Source: Verrucomicrobiales bacterium
GTDB taxonomy: Bacteria; Verrucomicrobiota; Verrucomicrobiia; Verrucomicrobiales; DEV007
Length of the DNA: 20,651 nt
Assembly (NCBI GenBank): GCA_002705125.1
Contig: PAHQ01000088.1
Coordinates: forward strand, 15,682 to 36,332
Reading direction: 5' to 3'
Shown: one piece after another, positions 1 through 7,674 of the stretch
Position numbering within the stretch: the first letter of the stretch is position 1
How the letters are laid out: each line of letters starts with the position of its first letter
The notes under the pieces: model-generated
Databases searched by the model: none
What the model was told of the DNA's origin: nothing
The model's input: only the letters and a program-made list of their open reading frames with translations
Translations under genes and position numbers: made by a program

Positions 1-140
1 TCTCTAACATCCAATTCGGACTTATCAGGACATAAAACGTCATATCCTCTATCTTGTAATTTAACAGCCATCACTGCAGCTAAATCACCAGAGCCTCCAG
101 TAATTAAAGCTTGCGGAGTCCTTTTGTTGTTATCAGTCAA
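1..140 (-). CDS. Short-chain dehydrogenase/reductase, N-terminal part only (runs off the left edge)
   Basis: About 46 codons are visible on the minus strand. The translation, starting LTDNNKRTPQALITGGSGD, has the TGGSGDLA glycine motif, the type of Rossmann opening found in classical SDR enzymes. It continues into a typical second strand (YDVLCPDKSELDV), where the Asp/Ser after the strand would set NAD or NADP preference. The start is probably TTG at 138..140: an in-frame stop lies at 165..167 and the only nearby ATG (148..150) is in another frame and closes at once. No Shine-Dalgarno sequence is visible. The frame begins 20 bases after the sulfatase stop, so it is likely the next gene of that operon. 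The substrate cannot be told from this fragment. Confidence 0.75.
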   Translation of the reverse strand, partial: MTDNNKRTPQALITGGSGDLAAVMAVKLQDRGYDVLCPDKSELDVR

Positions 141-160
141 AGAAACGCATTGGTTGGAAT

Positions 161-1660
161 TTAATTATCTTTGTTAAAAACTGGAATTTTTGCCCCGGAC
201 GATTTCAGCCATTTACTAAGTTCATTAGAAAGTTCAGCCCTCTTCTCAGGGTTTTTCTCTGAAATATCATTCTTTTCAGAATCATCAATCGAAATGTCGT
301 ACAATTCCTCTGAACCATCTTCATACCACCTAATTAATTTATAGGAACCCTTCCTTATCGATGATGACGGGAGATTACCAGAACCATGATAATGAGGAAA
401 ATGCCAAAATAACGGCCTATCTTGAAGCTTAGATCCTTTGAAAATAGGACTAAGATCAAGACCATCTAGATGCTGTTTAGTTTTAGATTTTAAACCAGCA
501 ACCTTCAATAAGGTTGGATAAACATCACAAGTTGTAATGGGTATATCACTTACTGAACCTGGAATAATTCTACCTGGCCATGAAATTATAGTGGGCACTC
601 TGATACCTCCTTCGTAAAGCCATCCTTTTCCAGCCCTAAGCGGCAAGCATGATGCAGGACCCGATCTTAAATTTCTTTGGAGCGTTGATAGACCTCCATT
701 ATCAGAAGTGAAAATAATTATTGTCTTTTTGAGTAAATCCAATTCATCAAGTTTTTGCATTACCCTTCCAACACTGCGATCAACGCTCTCTACCATAGCG
801 GCATATTCAGGATTATTCTGTGTTATCCTAGTAATAGCATTTTTCTCAGGTCGCGTTTTTATTTCAGTTGCAATACCAATTTCATCTAAGCGTTTTCGAT
901 ATTTTTCTGAATCAGCCTTTAGGGCTTGTATCGGAGTATGCACGGAATAGTGAGATAAGATTGTAAAAAAAGGTTTGTCGGCATTACTTTCAATGTATTT
1001 GGTAACCTCAATGGAGAGCAAGTCAGTTAGATAAGAATTCTTTTTAGCATCAGAAAAGTCAGGTATATCCGTCGGCTTTAGAGGAATTTTAGGGAGTTTT
1101 TTATTACGTCGAAATGGATAATAATAAGATCCAGGAGAACCAGCCCTATTTACTCCACGATGATAATCGAACCCATGGAAAGATGGATGATCTTCATCTC
1201 TGGCACCCAAATGCCATTTGCCAAAATAAGCTGTCTGGTAACCCGAAGATTTAAACACCTCGGCTAAAGTATTTTCCTCTTTTGGTAGAAAGGAGTGATT
1301 TTTAGGAGTGACAAGAATTCTACGCTTTTGTGAAGCTCCTATCCAATCAGTAATACCAAATCTTACCGGATGCTTGCCAGTCATGAGCGATGATCTAGTT
1401 GGTGAACATACTGAAGATGATGAATATGCAGCCTTAAACTTAAGTCCAGAGGAAGCTAGCTTATCGATGTTTGGAGTTAAATGATACTTGCTTCCATAGC
1501 ACCCCAAATCTGACCAACCTAAATCATCTATAAAAAATACCACAACGTTAGTTTTTTCAACCTTTGAGTCGATATCATTACTCTCTTTTGTATTTCCGAA
1601 TGCCTTTGGCAAGGCAATGAATGAAAGCCCCAGTATGAATAAAATATATTTATCAATCAT
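161..1660 (-). CDS. Secreted type I (formylglycine) sulfatase, arylsulfatase-like
   Basis: Hydrolyses sulfate esters, here most likely on a sulfated glycan. A signal peptide covers about residues 1-22 (ending KAFG). The alkaline-phosphatase-like fold begins at residue 38; Asp45-Asp46 are metal ligands and CSPTR at 85-89 is the sulfatase signature whose Cys is converted to formylglycine. Further active-site landmarks are FGKWH (146-150), SVHTP (239-243), TSDNGG (318-323, metal Asp/Asn) and the Lys/Gly loop RAGKGW (342-347). At 499 residues it has normal length for the family and looks intact. It lies between a HEAT-like protein gene (78 bases upstream) and an SDR gene (20 bases downstream), all on the minus strand. 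A maturation enzyme (FGE or anSME) is needed but is not in the window. The family call is firm; the substrate is unknown, with marine sulfated polysaccharide a guess from context. Confidence 0.95.
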   Translation of the reverse strand: MIDKYILFILGLSFIALPKAFGNTKESNDIDSKVEKTNVVVFFIDDLGWSDLGCYGSKYHLTPNIDKLASSGLKFKAAYSSSSVCSPTRSSLMTGKHPVRFGITDWIGASQKRRILVTPKNHSFLPKEENTLAEVFKSSGYQTAYFGKWHLGARDEDHPSFHGFDYHRGVNRAGSPGSYYYPFRRNKKLPKIPLKPTDIPDFSDAKKNSYLTDLLSIEVTKYIESNADKPFFTILSHYSVHTPIQALKADSEKYRKRLDEIGIATEIKTRPEKNAITRITQNNPEYAAMVESVDRSVGRVMQKLDELDLLKKTIIIFTSDNGGLSTLQRNLRSGPASCLPLRAGKGWLYEGGIRVPTIISWPGRIIPGSVSDIPITTCDVYPTLLKVAGLKSKTKQHLDGLDLSPIFKGSKLQDRPLFWHFPHYHGSGNLPSSSIRKGSYKLIRWYEDGSEELYDISIDDSEKNDISEKNPEKRAELSNELSKWLKSSGAKIPVFNKDN

Positions 1661-1738
1661 TAGGTTCGCTTGTTAAATTTTCATCTTACAAAACATCTTT
1701 ACGTTGAAATCATTATTTCAGAGAAGAGTTTAAATTAA

Positions 1739-2566
1739 TTACGAAGCCAGCTCGATTTCTACAATTTCGAGTATATATTTTTCGTGTGTTGAAGTCCGGG
1801 TATCCTTTAAATGGCGATAAATTTTTAATGCCTCCTTCTTTGGAAGCTTCTCGGCAAATTTAAAACAATAACTAGTAGATTTAATTCGAGAGTAACCTTT
1901 TTCTTTCTGTTCAGCTTGAAGAAACAATTCTAGCGTAGAAGAGTCTGCAATCTGCACCAATCCCCAAAGCCCTAACAATCGACATTCCTCATTTTCATTT
2001 TCCAAAGCTTCAATAAAAAAGTCTTTTGATTTCTCATCCTTCAATTCTGCTAAACCGTGTAAAACATTTGAATAAAGGCTTAAATTATTCTTAATTTTCG
2101 GTAAAGCGTTACGAAATTGCTCTGCTGAATTTTTCCTTATAGCAATCAATGCTTGAGCAGCATCATCAGCAATGCCATTAACATTAAGAAACACACCAAT
2201 CGCAGGAACCACTTCGCCTCCTCCACAAATCTGAAGTTGGCGTATAATAAAAGCCTTAACTCTATCAGGATAATTTTCTGAAAGAGCCCTTGCTAGAACC
2301 AAAGAAAATTTTGCACGTATATCGCCTTTTAATTTCTTATCATAATTTGGAATTCTAACAGCCATAGTATGAAGTAAATGACGAGCTTGAATATCATTAC
2401 CTTCTGCACCAGGATCTAGCAACCACTTCACAATCTCAGAAGCAACTAGTTCTGGATTCTGCATTGCTTCCCTTACCGATTTTTCTGTTTTCTCTTTGTT
2501 AATCTCACTGAGAATACCGCGATTAGACGGTAATGGAAAAGAGTCAAGATATGGTTGTATGTCCAT
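1739..2566 (-). CDS. HEAT/ARM-like alpha-helical repeat protein, function unknown
   Basis: A 275-residue protein with no signal peptide or membrane segment. From about residue 40 to 240 it is built of paired helices with periodic Leu/Ala/Ile and turns at Asp/Pro/Gly, such as VVPAIGVFLNVNGIADDAAQ, and it contains the HEAT-like run CRLLGLWGLVQIADSSTLE at about 195-213. This is the pattern of HEAT-type solenoids, which act as protein-binding scaffolds. It sits 18 bases downstream of a Tat-exported Gfo/Idh/MocA gene and 78 bases before the sulfatase, so it is probably co-transcribed. A binding or chaperone role for one of these partners is possible but not shown. No catalytic motif is visible. 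The start ATG has no Shine-Dalgarno sequence; no better start is seen. Confidence 0.7.
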   Translation of the reverse strand: MDIQPYLDSFPLPSNRGILSEINKEKTEKSVREAMQNPELVASEIVKWLLDPGAEGNDIQARHLLHTMAVRIPNYDKKLKGDIRAKFSLVLARALSENYPDRVKAFIIRQLQICGGGEVVPAIGVFLNVNGIADDAAQALIAIRKNSAEQFRNALPKIKNNLSLYSNVLHGLAELKDEKSKDFFIEALENENEECRLLGLWGLVQIADSSTLELFLQAEQKEKGYSRIKSTSYCFKFAEKLPKKEALKIYRHLKDTRTSTHEKYILEIVEIELAS

Positions 2567-2584
2567 GATGTTGTATGAAATAGT

Positions 2585-3826
2585 TTAAATATGCCAAGGT
2601 GAACGCATTGGAACATTCAGAAAACGATTGGCCTCTTCATCGCCAATGAACTGCTCTTTGTGAGGATCATATTGTAATTTGCGCCCAAGACGTATTGCTA
2701 AATTAGCAAGATGAAGAATACAGGCTGCTCGATGAGCGGCTTCAGGGTGACCTCCTGCTGGTTTTCTCTGTTTAACTGCTTCACCAAATGAAAGTAATGG
2801 TTCTGGATCAGGCATAGCTTTTATCTTTTCTTGATCATTCTCAGAAAGTTGAGATAACGAAACCTGCTTTGACTTTTTCCTGTCATATCCAGGGCCCCAC
2901 TCATTACTGTCCATAACAAATGTAAATCCGTCTGAGTATGTCAACTCAATCCATGCCCACATACCTGTCACATCTGGATGAGATGGTGGCGCAAAGGCTT
3001 CAATAGAAACAGGGCTTGTGTCATCTTTACCATAAATCCATTGCTGTGGATCAAAATGGTGTTGACCCATATCACACATGCCACCTCCTTCATAGTCCCA
3101 GTAATTTCGATGAGTGCCTCCAACTCTGGGCGGCACATAAGGTTTGAATGGGCTAGGACCACAATAAAGATCCCAGTCAAGGTCCTCGGATGGAATCTGA
3201 GGTTTCAAACCTGGCTTCCCGCTCCAATTATGGAGTTTAAGGCCTCCTTTTTTAATATGAACTCCTGAATTTGGATTCAATAAACCACTGCGCATGATCT
3301 TATGTATAGTTCTACTTGTACTACTACGAAATGCCCCAAAACGACCAAATGTACCAATCTGAAAAATTCTTTTATATCTCTCAAAAGTTTTAACTACTGC
3401 TCGACCCTCCGCAATAAAGCGCGTCATGGGCTTTTCACAAAGAACATCCTTCCCCGCTTCTGCTGCGGCGATAGAAATTAATGCATGCCAATGAGGAGGT
3501 GTAGCGATAGCCACTAAATCAACATCAGGATTTTCCAATAATTTTCTAAAATCATTGTAAGTCTTAGCTTTCGGGTTTTTTCTTTTTACGTATCCATCAA
3601 CACGAGATTTTTGAACATCACACGCTGCTACCAGCTTGGATGGCAAATCCTTTACCATGCGCTCATAAGTTCCTGGTCCTCGTCCACCACAACCAATTAG
3701 GGCTGCACCGTAAGTCTCACTCGGCGGAGTATGCCCCTGACCACCAATCACGTGTCTTGGAACAATCTGGAAAGAAGCCGCACTCACAGCAGAAGTCTTG
3801 AGAAATTTTCTGCGATTACTTTTCAT
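2585..3826 (-). CDS. Tat-exported Gfo/Idh/MocA family oxidoreductase (first of three)
   Basis: An NAD(P)-dependent sugar/polyol dehydrogenase-type protein of 413 residues. It opens with a twin-arginine signal (RRKFLK, residues 5-10, then a short Ala/Ser-rich stretch), so it should be exported folded, probably with cofactor bound. The Rossmann glycine motif GCGGRG is at 45-50, an Asp closing the second strand (AACD) near 70, ATPPHWH near 108-114, and the family Lys motif CEKPM at 130-134. The C-terminal half has the DMGQHHFD motif, which contributes substrate-side residues in this family. It is the first gene of the operon that continues into the HEAT-like gene, the sulfatase and an SDR. The substrate is unknown; a desulfated sugar or glycoside is plausible from the neighbours. 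Confidence 0.88.
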   Translation of the reverse strand: MKSNRRKFLKTSAVSAASFQIVPRHVIGGQGHTPPSETYGAALIGCGGRGPGTYERMVKDLPSKLVAACDVQKSRVDGYVKRKNPKAKTYNDFRKLLENPDVDLVAIATPPHWHALISIAAAEAGKDVLCEKPMTRFIAEGRAVVKTFERYKRIFQIGTFGRFGAFRSSTSRTIHKIMRSGLLNPNSGVHIKKGGLKLHNWSGKPGLKPQIPSEDLDWDLYCGPSPFKPYVPPRVGGTHRNYWDYEGGGMCDMGQHHFDPQQWIYGKDDTSPVSIEAFAPPSHPDVTGMWAWIELTYSDGFTFVMDSNEWGPGYDRKKSKQVSLSQLSENDQEKIKAMPDPEPLLSFGEAVKQRKPAGGHPEAAHRAACILHLANLAIRLGRKLQYDPHKEQFIGDEEANRFLNVPMRSPWHI

Positions 3827-4083
3827 TCTTAAATTTTTATAGGAAAAATTCCGCTAGAACAAGGTAGAATCGCAGACTTGATCATAGCGAATTAGCAATC
3901 TTTAAAGATTTTTCTTAACCGGTTAGCTCATAATATAAAAATGGTTATCCGGCAAAAATAGAGAAGATCGATCAACTCGATCACTATTTAGTGGATTCGC
4001 TAATAAAACCACTAAAACGCTCCATCAAATTATGAATGGAAGCTATTTAGAGTTAGCAGTCTATAGCAGAGAAATATTTAACC
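3827..4083. other. Intergenic region, 257 bases, with weak hairpins only
   Basis: This gap separates rpmB (ending at 4084, minus) from the Gfo/Idh/MocA operon (starting at 3826, minus). It must hold the operon promoter unless rpmB transcription reads through. I see two small inverted repeats: GATCGA/TCGATC at 3966..3982 (loop 5) and TTTAGTGG/CCACTAAA at 3987..4016 (loop 14). Neither is followed by a run of T on either strand, so neither is a convincing terminator. No open frame with protein-like composition and no RNA gene is recognisable. Confidence 0.5.
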
Positions 4084-4347
4084 TCAAATAAGGCCTGCTT
4101 TTTTAAGAGTCACAAAAGCTCCATTCTTAGCGACTGTTTTAAGAGCCCTAGCTGTCAATTTCACTCTAACGAATTTATTAAGCTCAGGTACCCAAATACG
4201 CTTATTTCTTAGGTTGGGAGATACATCTCTCTTAACAACTTTAGTAACATGCCTACCAATTCCACCTTTTTTCTTAGCCAATCCACTACGATGGATTTTA
4301 CTTCCACGACGCACTCGTGCTCCTGTAATTTCGCAAACTTTAGCCAT
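4084..4347 (-). CDS. rpmB: Large-subunit ribosomal protein bL28
   Basis: An 87-residue basic protein that matches bL28 across its length. The N-terminus MAKVCEITGARV is the family opening; the middle has SPNLRNKRIWVPELNKFVR, the tract that matches the E. coli LPNLQSRRFWVE region; the C-terminus LTARALKTVAKNG is the family helix. It is slightly longer than the roughly 78 residues of E. coli bL28 because of a Lys/Gly-rich stretch at about 22-40. Only one Cys is present, so the zinc-binding four-Cys form seen in some bL28 proteins does not apply. It is transcribed alone, divergent from lysA, with a promoter-like site at 4383..4410. Confidence 0.97.
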   Translation of the reverse strand: MAKVCEITGARVRRGSKIHRSGLAKKKGGIGRHVTKVVKRDVSPNLRNKRIWVPELNKFVRVKLTARALKTVAKNGAFVTLKKAGLI

Positions 4348-4382
4348 AATTCTTATCCAATCGTTATATTGAGGGGGCGCCT

Positions 4383-4410
4383 AGGATAGATGAATTATGG
4401 CTATGGTCAA
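4383..4410 (-). promoter_or_regulatory. Probable sigma-70-type promoter of rpmB
   Basis: On the minus strand TTGACC (4405..4410) is followed after 16 bases by TATCCT (4383..4388). This leaves a leader of roughly 30 bases before the rpmB ATG at 4347. The -35 hexamer is the same TTGACC found upstream of trxB and the DUF1080 gene. Confidence 0.5.
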
Positions 4411-4479
4411 GGAATTTTGGTGATTTTGATGCTCCAAAACCTTGATTTAATAGACCTAAGATATTAGGCATTTATCACA

Positions 4480-5772
4480 ATGCATGAATTTGACTATCAA
4501 AAAGGAAGATTATTTTGCGAGGGAGTTGATCTCGCTGAACTCGCATCTACTCACGGCACACCACTATATGTCTATTCCGAGAAAACGATAAAAGACAATT
4601 TTAATAGTTTAAGTTCTGCTCTATCTGATCTTGACCATAAAATTGCTTTTGCAGTTAAAGCGAATTCGAACTTATCTGTTTTAAAATTACTGAATGAGAT
4701 CGGCGCGGATTTTGATATTGTTTCTGGAGGTGAATTATTTAGGGTTCTCAAGGCTGGTGGTTCCGCAGATAAATGCACTTTCGCAGGGGTGGGTAAAACA
4801 CGGGAAGAAATAGAGTACTCTTTAGAGGAGGGTATTTATTCTTTCAATGTCGAAAGTGAAGCCGAGCTAAGGTTTATTAACCAAATTGCCAAGGAGAAAA
4901 ATGTAATTGCTCCAGTTGCAGTCAGAGTTAATCCGAATGTTGATGCAAAAACCCATAAATACATTTCAACAGGTAAAAGTGAGAATAAATTTGGAATCGA
5001 CTTTGAATTTATAGAAGGACTTTACTCCAAAGCTTCCTCTGAATTAAAAAACGTTCAACTAAGAGGAATCCAAATGCATATTGGCTCTCAATTAACTGAG
5101 GTTAAACCATTTTTAGAGGCAGTAGAAAAAGTTTCACCCTTAGTTGCAAAATTAAAAACACTTCACGGAATTGAATTCTTTAGTATAGGTGGCGGTATAG
5201 GGATAGTTTATGAAGATGCTCTAGCAAGCGGTAAAAAAGATTGGTGGGATAATAAAGATTCAAACAACAAACCACTTACTGTTGAAGAGTATGCAAAAAA
5301 ACTTGTTCCTACACTAAAGGCTCTTGATATAAAAATATTACTAGAGCCAGGAAGATTTATGGTAGGCAATGCTGGCGCATTAATATCTAAAGTTTTATAC
5401 AAAAAAATCGGAACAGCTAAAAACTTTGTAATAGTCGATGCTGGAATGGGAGATCTTATTAGACCTGCACTGTATCAAGGCCATCACGAAATAGTCCCTT
5501 TAATTCAAGATGCTAAAGACAATCAAGTCGTGGACATCGTTGGACCCATATGTGAAAGCGGCGATTTCTTCGCACAAAACAGAGAACTCCCTCACCTCGA
5601 AGAAGGCGACCATATAGCTCTCCTTAGCGCCGGAGCTTATGGGTTTGTAATGGCCTCAAATTACAACTCAAGATCATTTCCTGTAGAGATCATGGTTTCT
5701 GGAAATGAGCACCAAGTAATTAGAAAAAGACAAAATTACAATGATCTGATTAGAGGAGAAGAATTATACTAA
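4480..5772 (+). CDS. lysA: Diaminopimelate decarboxylase
   Basis: Catalyses the last step of lysine synthesis, meso-diaminopimelate to L-lysine plus CO2, with pyridoxal phosphate in the cytoplasm. The alanine-racemase-type barrel has the PLP Lys in FAVKAN (Lys60), the HIGSQ motif at 200-204, the phosphate-binding GGG at 237-239 and EPGR at 289-292. The second domain contributes CESGD at 358-362, where the Cys acts on substrate from the other subunit of the dimer, and YGFVMASNYN near 387. The 430 residues are the normal length. The ATG at 4480 has only a weak AGG upstream; starting here gives the full family N-terminus. It heads a plus-strand run; the next gene starts 28 bases after its stop. 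No lysine riboswitch is apparent in the 132-base leader region. Confidence 0.97.
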   Translation: MHEFDYQKGRLFCEGVDLAELASTHGTPLYVYSEKTIKDNFNSLSSALSDLDHKIAFAVKANSNLSVLKLLNEIGADFDIVSGGELFRVLKAGGSADKCTFAGVGKTREEIEYSLEEGIYSFNVESEAELRFINQIAKEKNVIAPVAVRVNPNVDAKTHKYISTGKSENKFGIDFEFIEGLYSKASSELKNVQLRGIQMHIGSQLTEVKPFLEAVEKVSPLVAKLKTLHGIEFFSIGGGIGIVYEDALASGKKDWWDNKDSNNKPLTVEEYAKKLVPTLKALDIKILLEPGRFMVGNAGALISKVLYKKIGTAKNFVIVDAGMGDLIRPALYQGHHEIVPLIQDAKDNQVVDIVGPICESGDFFAQNRELPHLEEGDHIALLSAGAYGFVMASNYNSRSFPVEIMVSGNEHQVIRKRQNYNDLIRGEELY

Positions 5773-5800
5773 TTCTTTGTTTAAAAACTAATAATTTCAT

Positions 5801-6580
5801 ATGAATTCCACTAATTCAATCAATGTTATATTGCTCACCACTATCTTAACCTTATTGGGAATTAGTAAATCAGAGGCAATATTCGGAAAGAAAAAAAATA
5901 CCATTTCTAAAAAGATACCCTCCGGTGAATATATTATTGTAAGTGGGGGCCCTGCTTTAAGACAATGGGAAGACTTAAGAAAAAAGAAATACCAACATGA
6001 CAGATGGTGGGGTAATTTTATTAGACCAGCAAGAGTTAGAATTCAAGAGTTGAGAAAAGATTATGGCGAAGAATATGAAATAACTTGGCTAGTCTACAAA
6101 CCTAGCTATGAGACCCGCGCATCTGAAGATAAAAACCCTCTCATTTCTTGGATAGAATCAGTAGAAAAAAAATACGGTGTTAACTTATTATGGATAGATA
6201 AAGGCAGTGACATTATAAATCATATCAATGAAGGAGGAAATAGAAGAAAGAAGAAAATTGATGGATTTGAATATTACGGACACTCTAATAAGCATGCCTT
6301 TTTAATTGAATACAGTAATGATATTATCGGAGCTAGCACTGTGTGTTTGCATGAAAATGAATTAAGAGAAATCAGTAGAAGAGCATTTAACCGTAGGGCT
6401 AATTGTGTTAGCTATGGATGCAACACTGGTGAAAGTATGGCCAAAAAATGGAGACGATCCACCGGAATCAAAATGAAGGCTGCTATTGGTAAAACTGATT
6501 ACTCTAATCCTCTCAAACCTGTGGTTGTTGCTCCAGGGTATTGGAATGACTCCAAGCTCAGATTAAAACGTTTAAGGTAA
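5801..6580 (+). CDS. Secreted protein with possible caspase-like (clan CD, DUF4347-like) His/Cys dyad
   Basis: A 259-residue protein with a hydrophobic N-terminal segment (about residues 8-26, ending SEA), consistent with a signal peptide or anchor. Two motifs stand out: FEYYGHSN with His161 and CVSYGCNTGESMA with Cys207. Each follows a predicted hydrophobic strand, and they are spaced as the catalytic His and Cys are in caspase-fold peptidases and in DUF4347-type domains (GH then YGCN). A conserved-looking tail, AAIGKTDYS, follows. Between the signal and His161 lies a basic, Trp-rich region with no known motif. This is motif reading, not a proven homology; a non-peptidase protein of similar fold is possible. 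It sits between lysA and bioB with short gaps and may be co-transcribed with both, though nothing ties it to either pathway. Confidence 0.55.
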   Translation: MNSTNSINVILLTTILTLLGISKSEAIFGKKKNTISKKIPSGEYIIVSGGPALRQWEDLRKKKYQHDRWWGNFIRPARVRIQELRKDYGEEYEITWLVYKPSYETRASEDKNPLISWIESVEKKYGVNLLWIDKGSDIINHINEGGNRRKKKIDGFEYYGHSNKHAFLIEYSNDIIGASTVCLHENELREISRRAFNRRANCVSYGCNTGESMAKKWRRSTGIKMKAAIGKTDYSNPLKPVVVAPGYWNDSKLRLKRLR

Positions 6581-6658
6581 AAAAACTCGCACCTGAGAAA
6601 AAAGATTATATTATTGTATGAACAGAGAGATTTCATAAGATAATTTTCCAATAATAAA

Positions 6659-7654
6659 GTGAAATTCCAGGATCTAAAATCATTATACGAATTGCCTTTT
6701 TTTGAGCTCCTCGCACGAGCTAGGGAAGTCCATGATGTGCATTGGCCGAAAAATGAAATTCAGCTATGCACTCTTCTATCTATTAAAACAGGAGGATGTA
6801 GTGAGGATTGTTCTTATTGCGCCCAAAGTGCAAGATATAAGAGTGGCGTGGACGCAGAACGACTAATGCCTAAATGCGACATACTAGAAAGAGCTCAGGC
6901 TGCTAAAGAAAATGGATCCACTCGTTTTTGTATGGGAGCAGCATGGAAAGGTGTAAAAAAAGATACAAAGAGATTTGATGAAGTCATAGATATTGTTAAA
7001 AGCGTTTCTAAACTTGGAATGGAAGTATGCACAACTTTGGGTGAGCTTGGTCCAGAAGAAGCGAAAAGTCTGAAAGATGCAGGCGTAACCGCCTATAATC
7101 ATAATATTGATACTTCGCCTGAGCATTATCCAAATATTGTAAGCACGCATACATTCGAAGACAGGCTTAATACTATAAGGAACGTACAAGATGCCGGAAT
7201 GTCCGTCTGCTCTGGCGGCATCCTTGGGCTGGGAGAGACAGTAGATGATCGTCTCAAAATGTTAGAGATATTATCAAATTTTAACCCTGCTCCTGAAAGC
7301 ATACCCATCAATAAACTAATGCCTATGCCTGGGACTCCTCTCGCAGGTGCAAATCCTGTAGATACATTTGATGTAGCTAGAACTATTGCCTGTGCCAGAG
7401 TTTCAGTGCCGAAAGCAAAAATTCGATTATCTGCAGGAAGAACTGCGCTCAGTGAAGAGGCCCAAGCACTATGCTTCTTTGCAGGTGCAAATTCAATTTT
7501 CTACGGCGACAAGCTACTCACCGCCAAAAACCCACAATCAGCCCAAGACCTTAAATTACTGAAAAAATTAGGAATTTCTCCTCAATCGCCAAACCCTGAA
7601 ATGGAATCTCCGGAAATTAATTCCGAACTCCCATTGGCTCCACAAAACGCATAA
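6659..7654 (+). CDS. bioB: Biotin synthase
   Basis: A radical SAM enzyme that inserts sulfur into dethiobiotin to make biotin. The cluster motif CSEDCSYC supplies Cys47, Cys51 and Cys54 for the [4Fe-4S] centre. The ligands of the second [2Fe-2S] cluster are all present: Cys91 (RFCMGAAW), Cys124 (EVCTTLG), Cys184 (VCSGG) and Arg256 (IRLSAGR). YNHNIDTSPE and ANSIFYG are further family signatures. The length of 331 residues is normal, with a Pro/Glu-rich variable tail. The start is GTG at 6659, without a Shine-Dalgarno sequence; it gives the expected N-terminal length. It stands apart from other bio genes, between two genes for secreted proteins. No BirA-type operator is seen upstream. Confidence 0.97.
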   Translation: MKFQDLKSLYELPFFELLARAREVHDVHWPKNEIQLCTLLSIKTGGCSEDCSYCAQSARYKSGVDAERLMPKCDILERAQAAKENGSTRFCMGAAWKGVKKDTKRFDEVIDIVKSVSKLGMEVCTTLGELGPEEAKSLKDAGVTAYNHNIDTSPEHYPNIVSTHTFEDRLNTIRNVQDAGMSVCSGGILGLGETVDDRLKMLEILSNFNPAPESIPINKLMPMPGTPLAGANPVDTFDVARTIACARVSVPKAKIRLSAGRTALSEEAQALCFFAGANSIFYGDKLLTAKNPQSAQDLKLLKKLGISPQSPNPEMESPEINSELPLAPQNA

Positions 7655-7674
7655 AAAATTTTCACTCTAGATAG

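Noticed and set aside
708..950. Open frame of 80 codons on the plus strand inside the sulfatase gene
   Set aside because: It is antisense to conserved sulfatase sequence, has a Ser/Ile-rich non-protein-like composition and no promoter or start signal.
3966..4016. Two adjacent hairpins after rpmB as a possible terminator
   Set aside because: The stems are 6 and 8 pairs, loops are long or the stem AT-rich, and no T run follows on either strand.
4025..4080. Imperfect inverted repeat GCTAT...ATAGC just downstream of rpmB
   Set aside because: The stem is short with a bulge and has no T run; not convincing as a terminator or RNA gene.
4348..4479. Lysine riboswitch before lysA
   Set aside because: The gap is shared with rpmB, is too short for an L-box plus terminator, and shows none of its conserved blocks.
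6581..6658. BirA or BioR operator before bioB
   Set aside because: Neither a TTGTAAACC-type inverted repeat nor a TTATAGATAA-type site is present.
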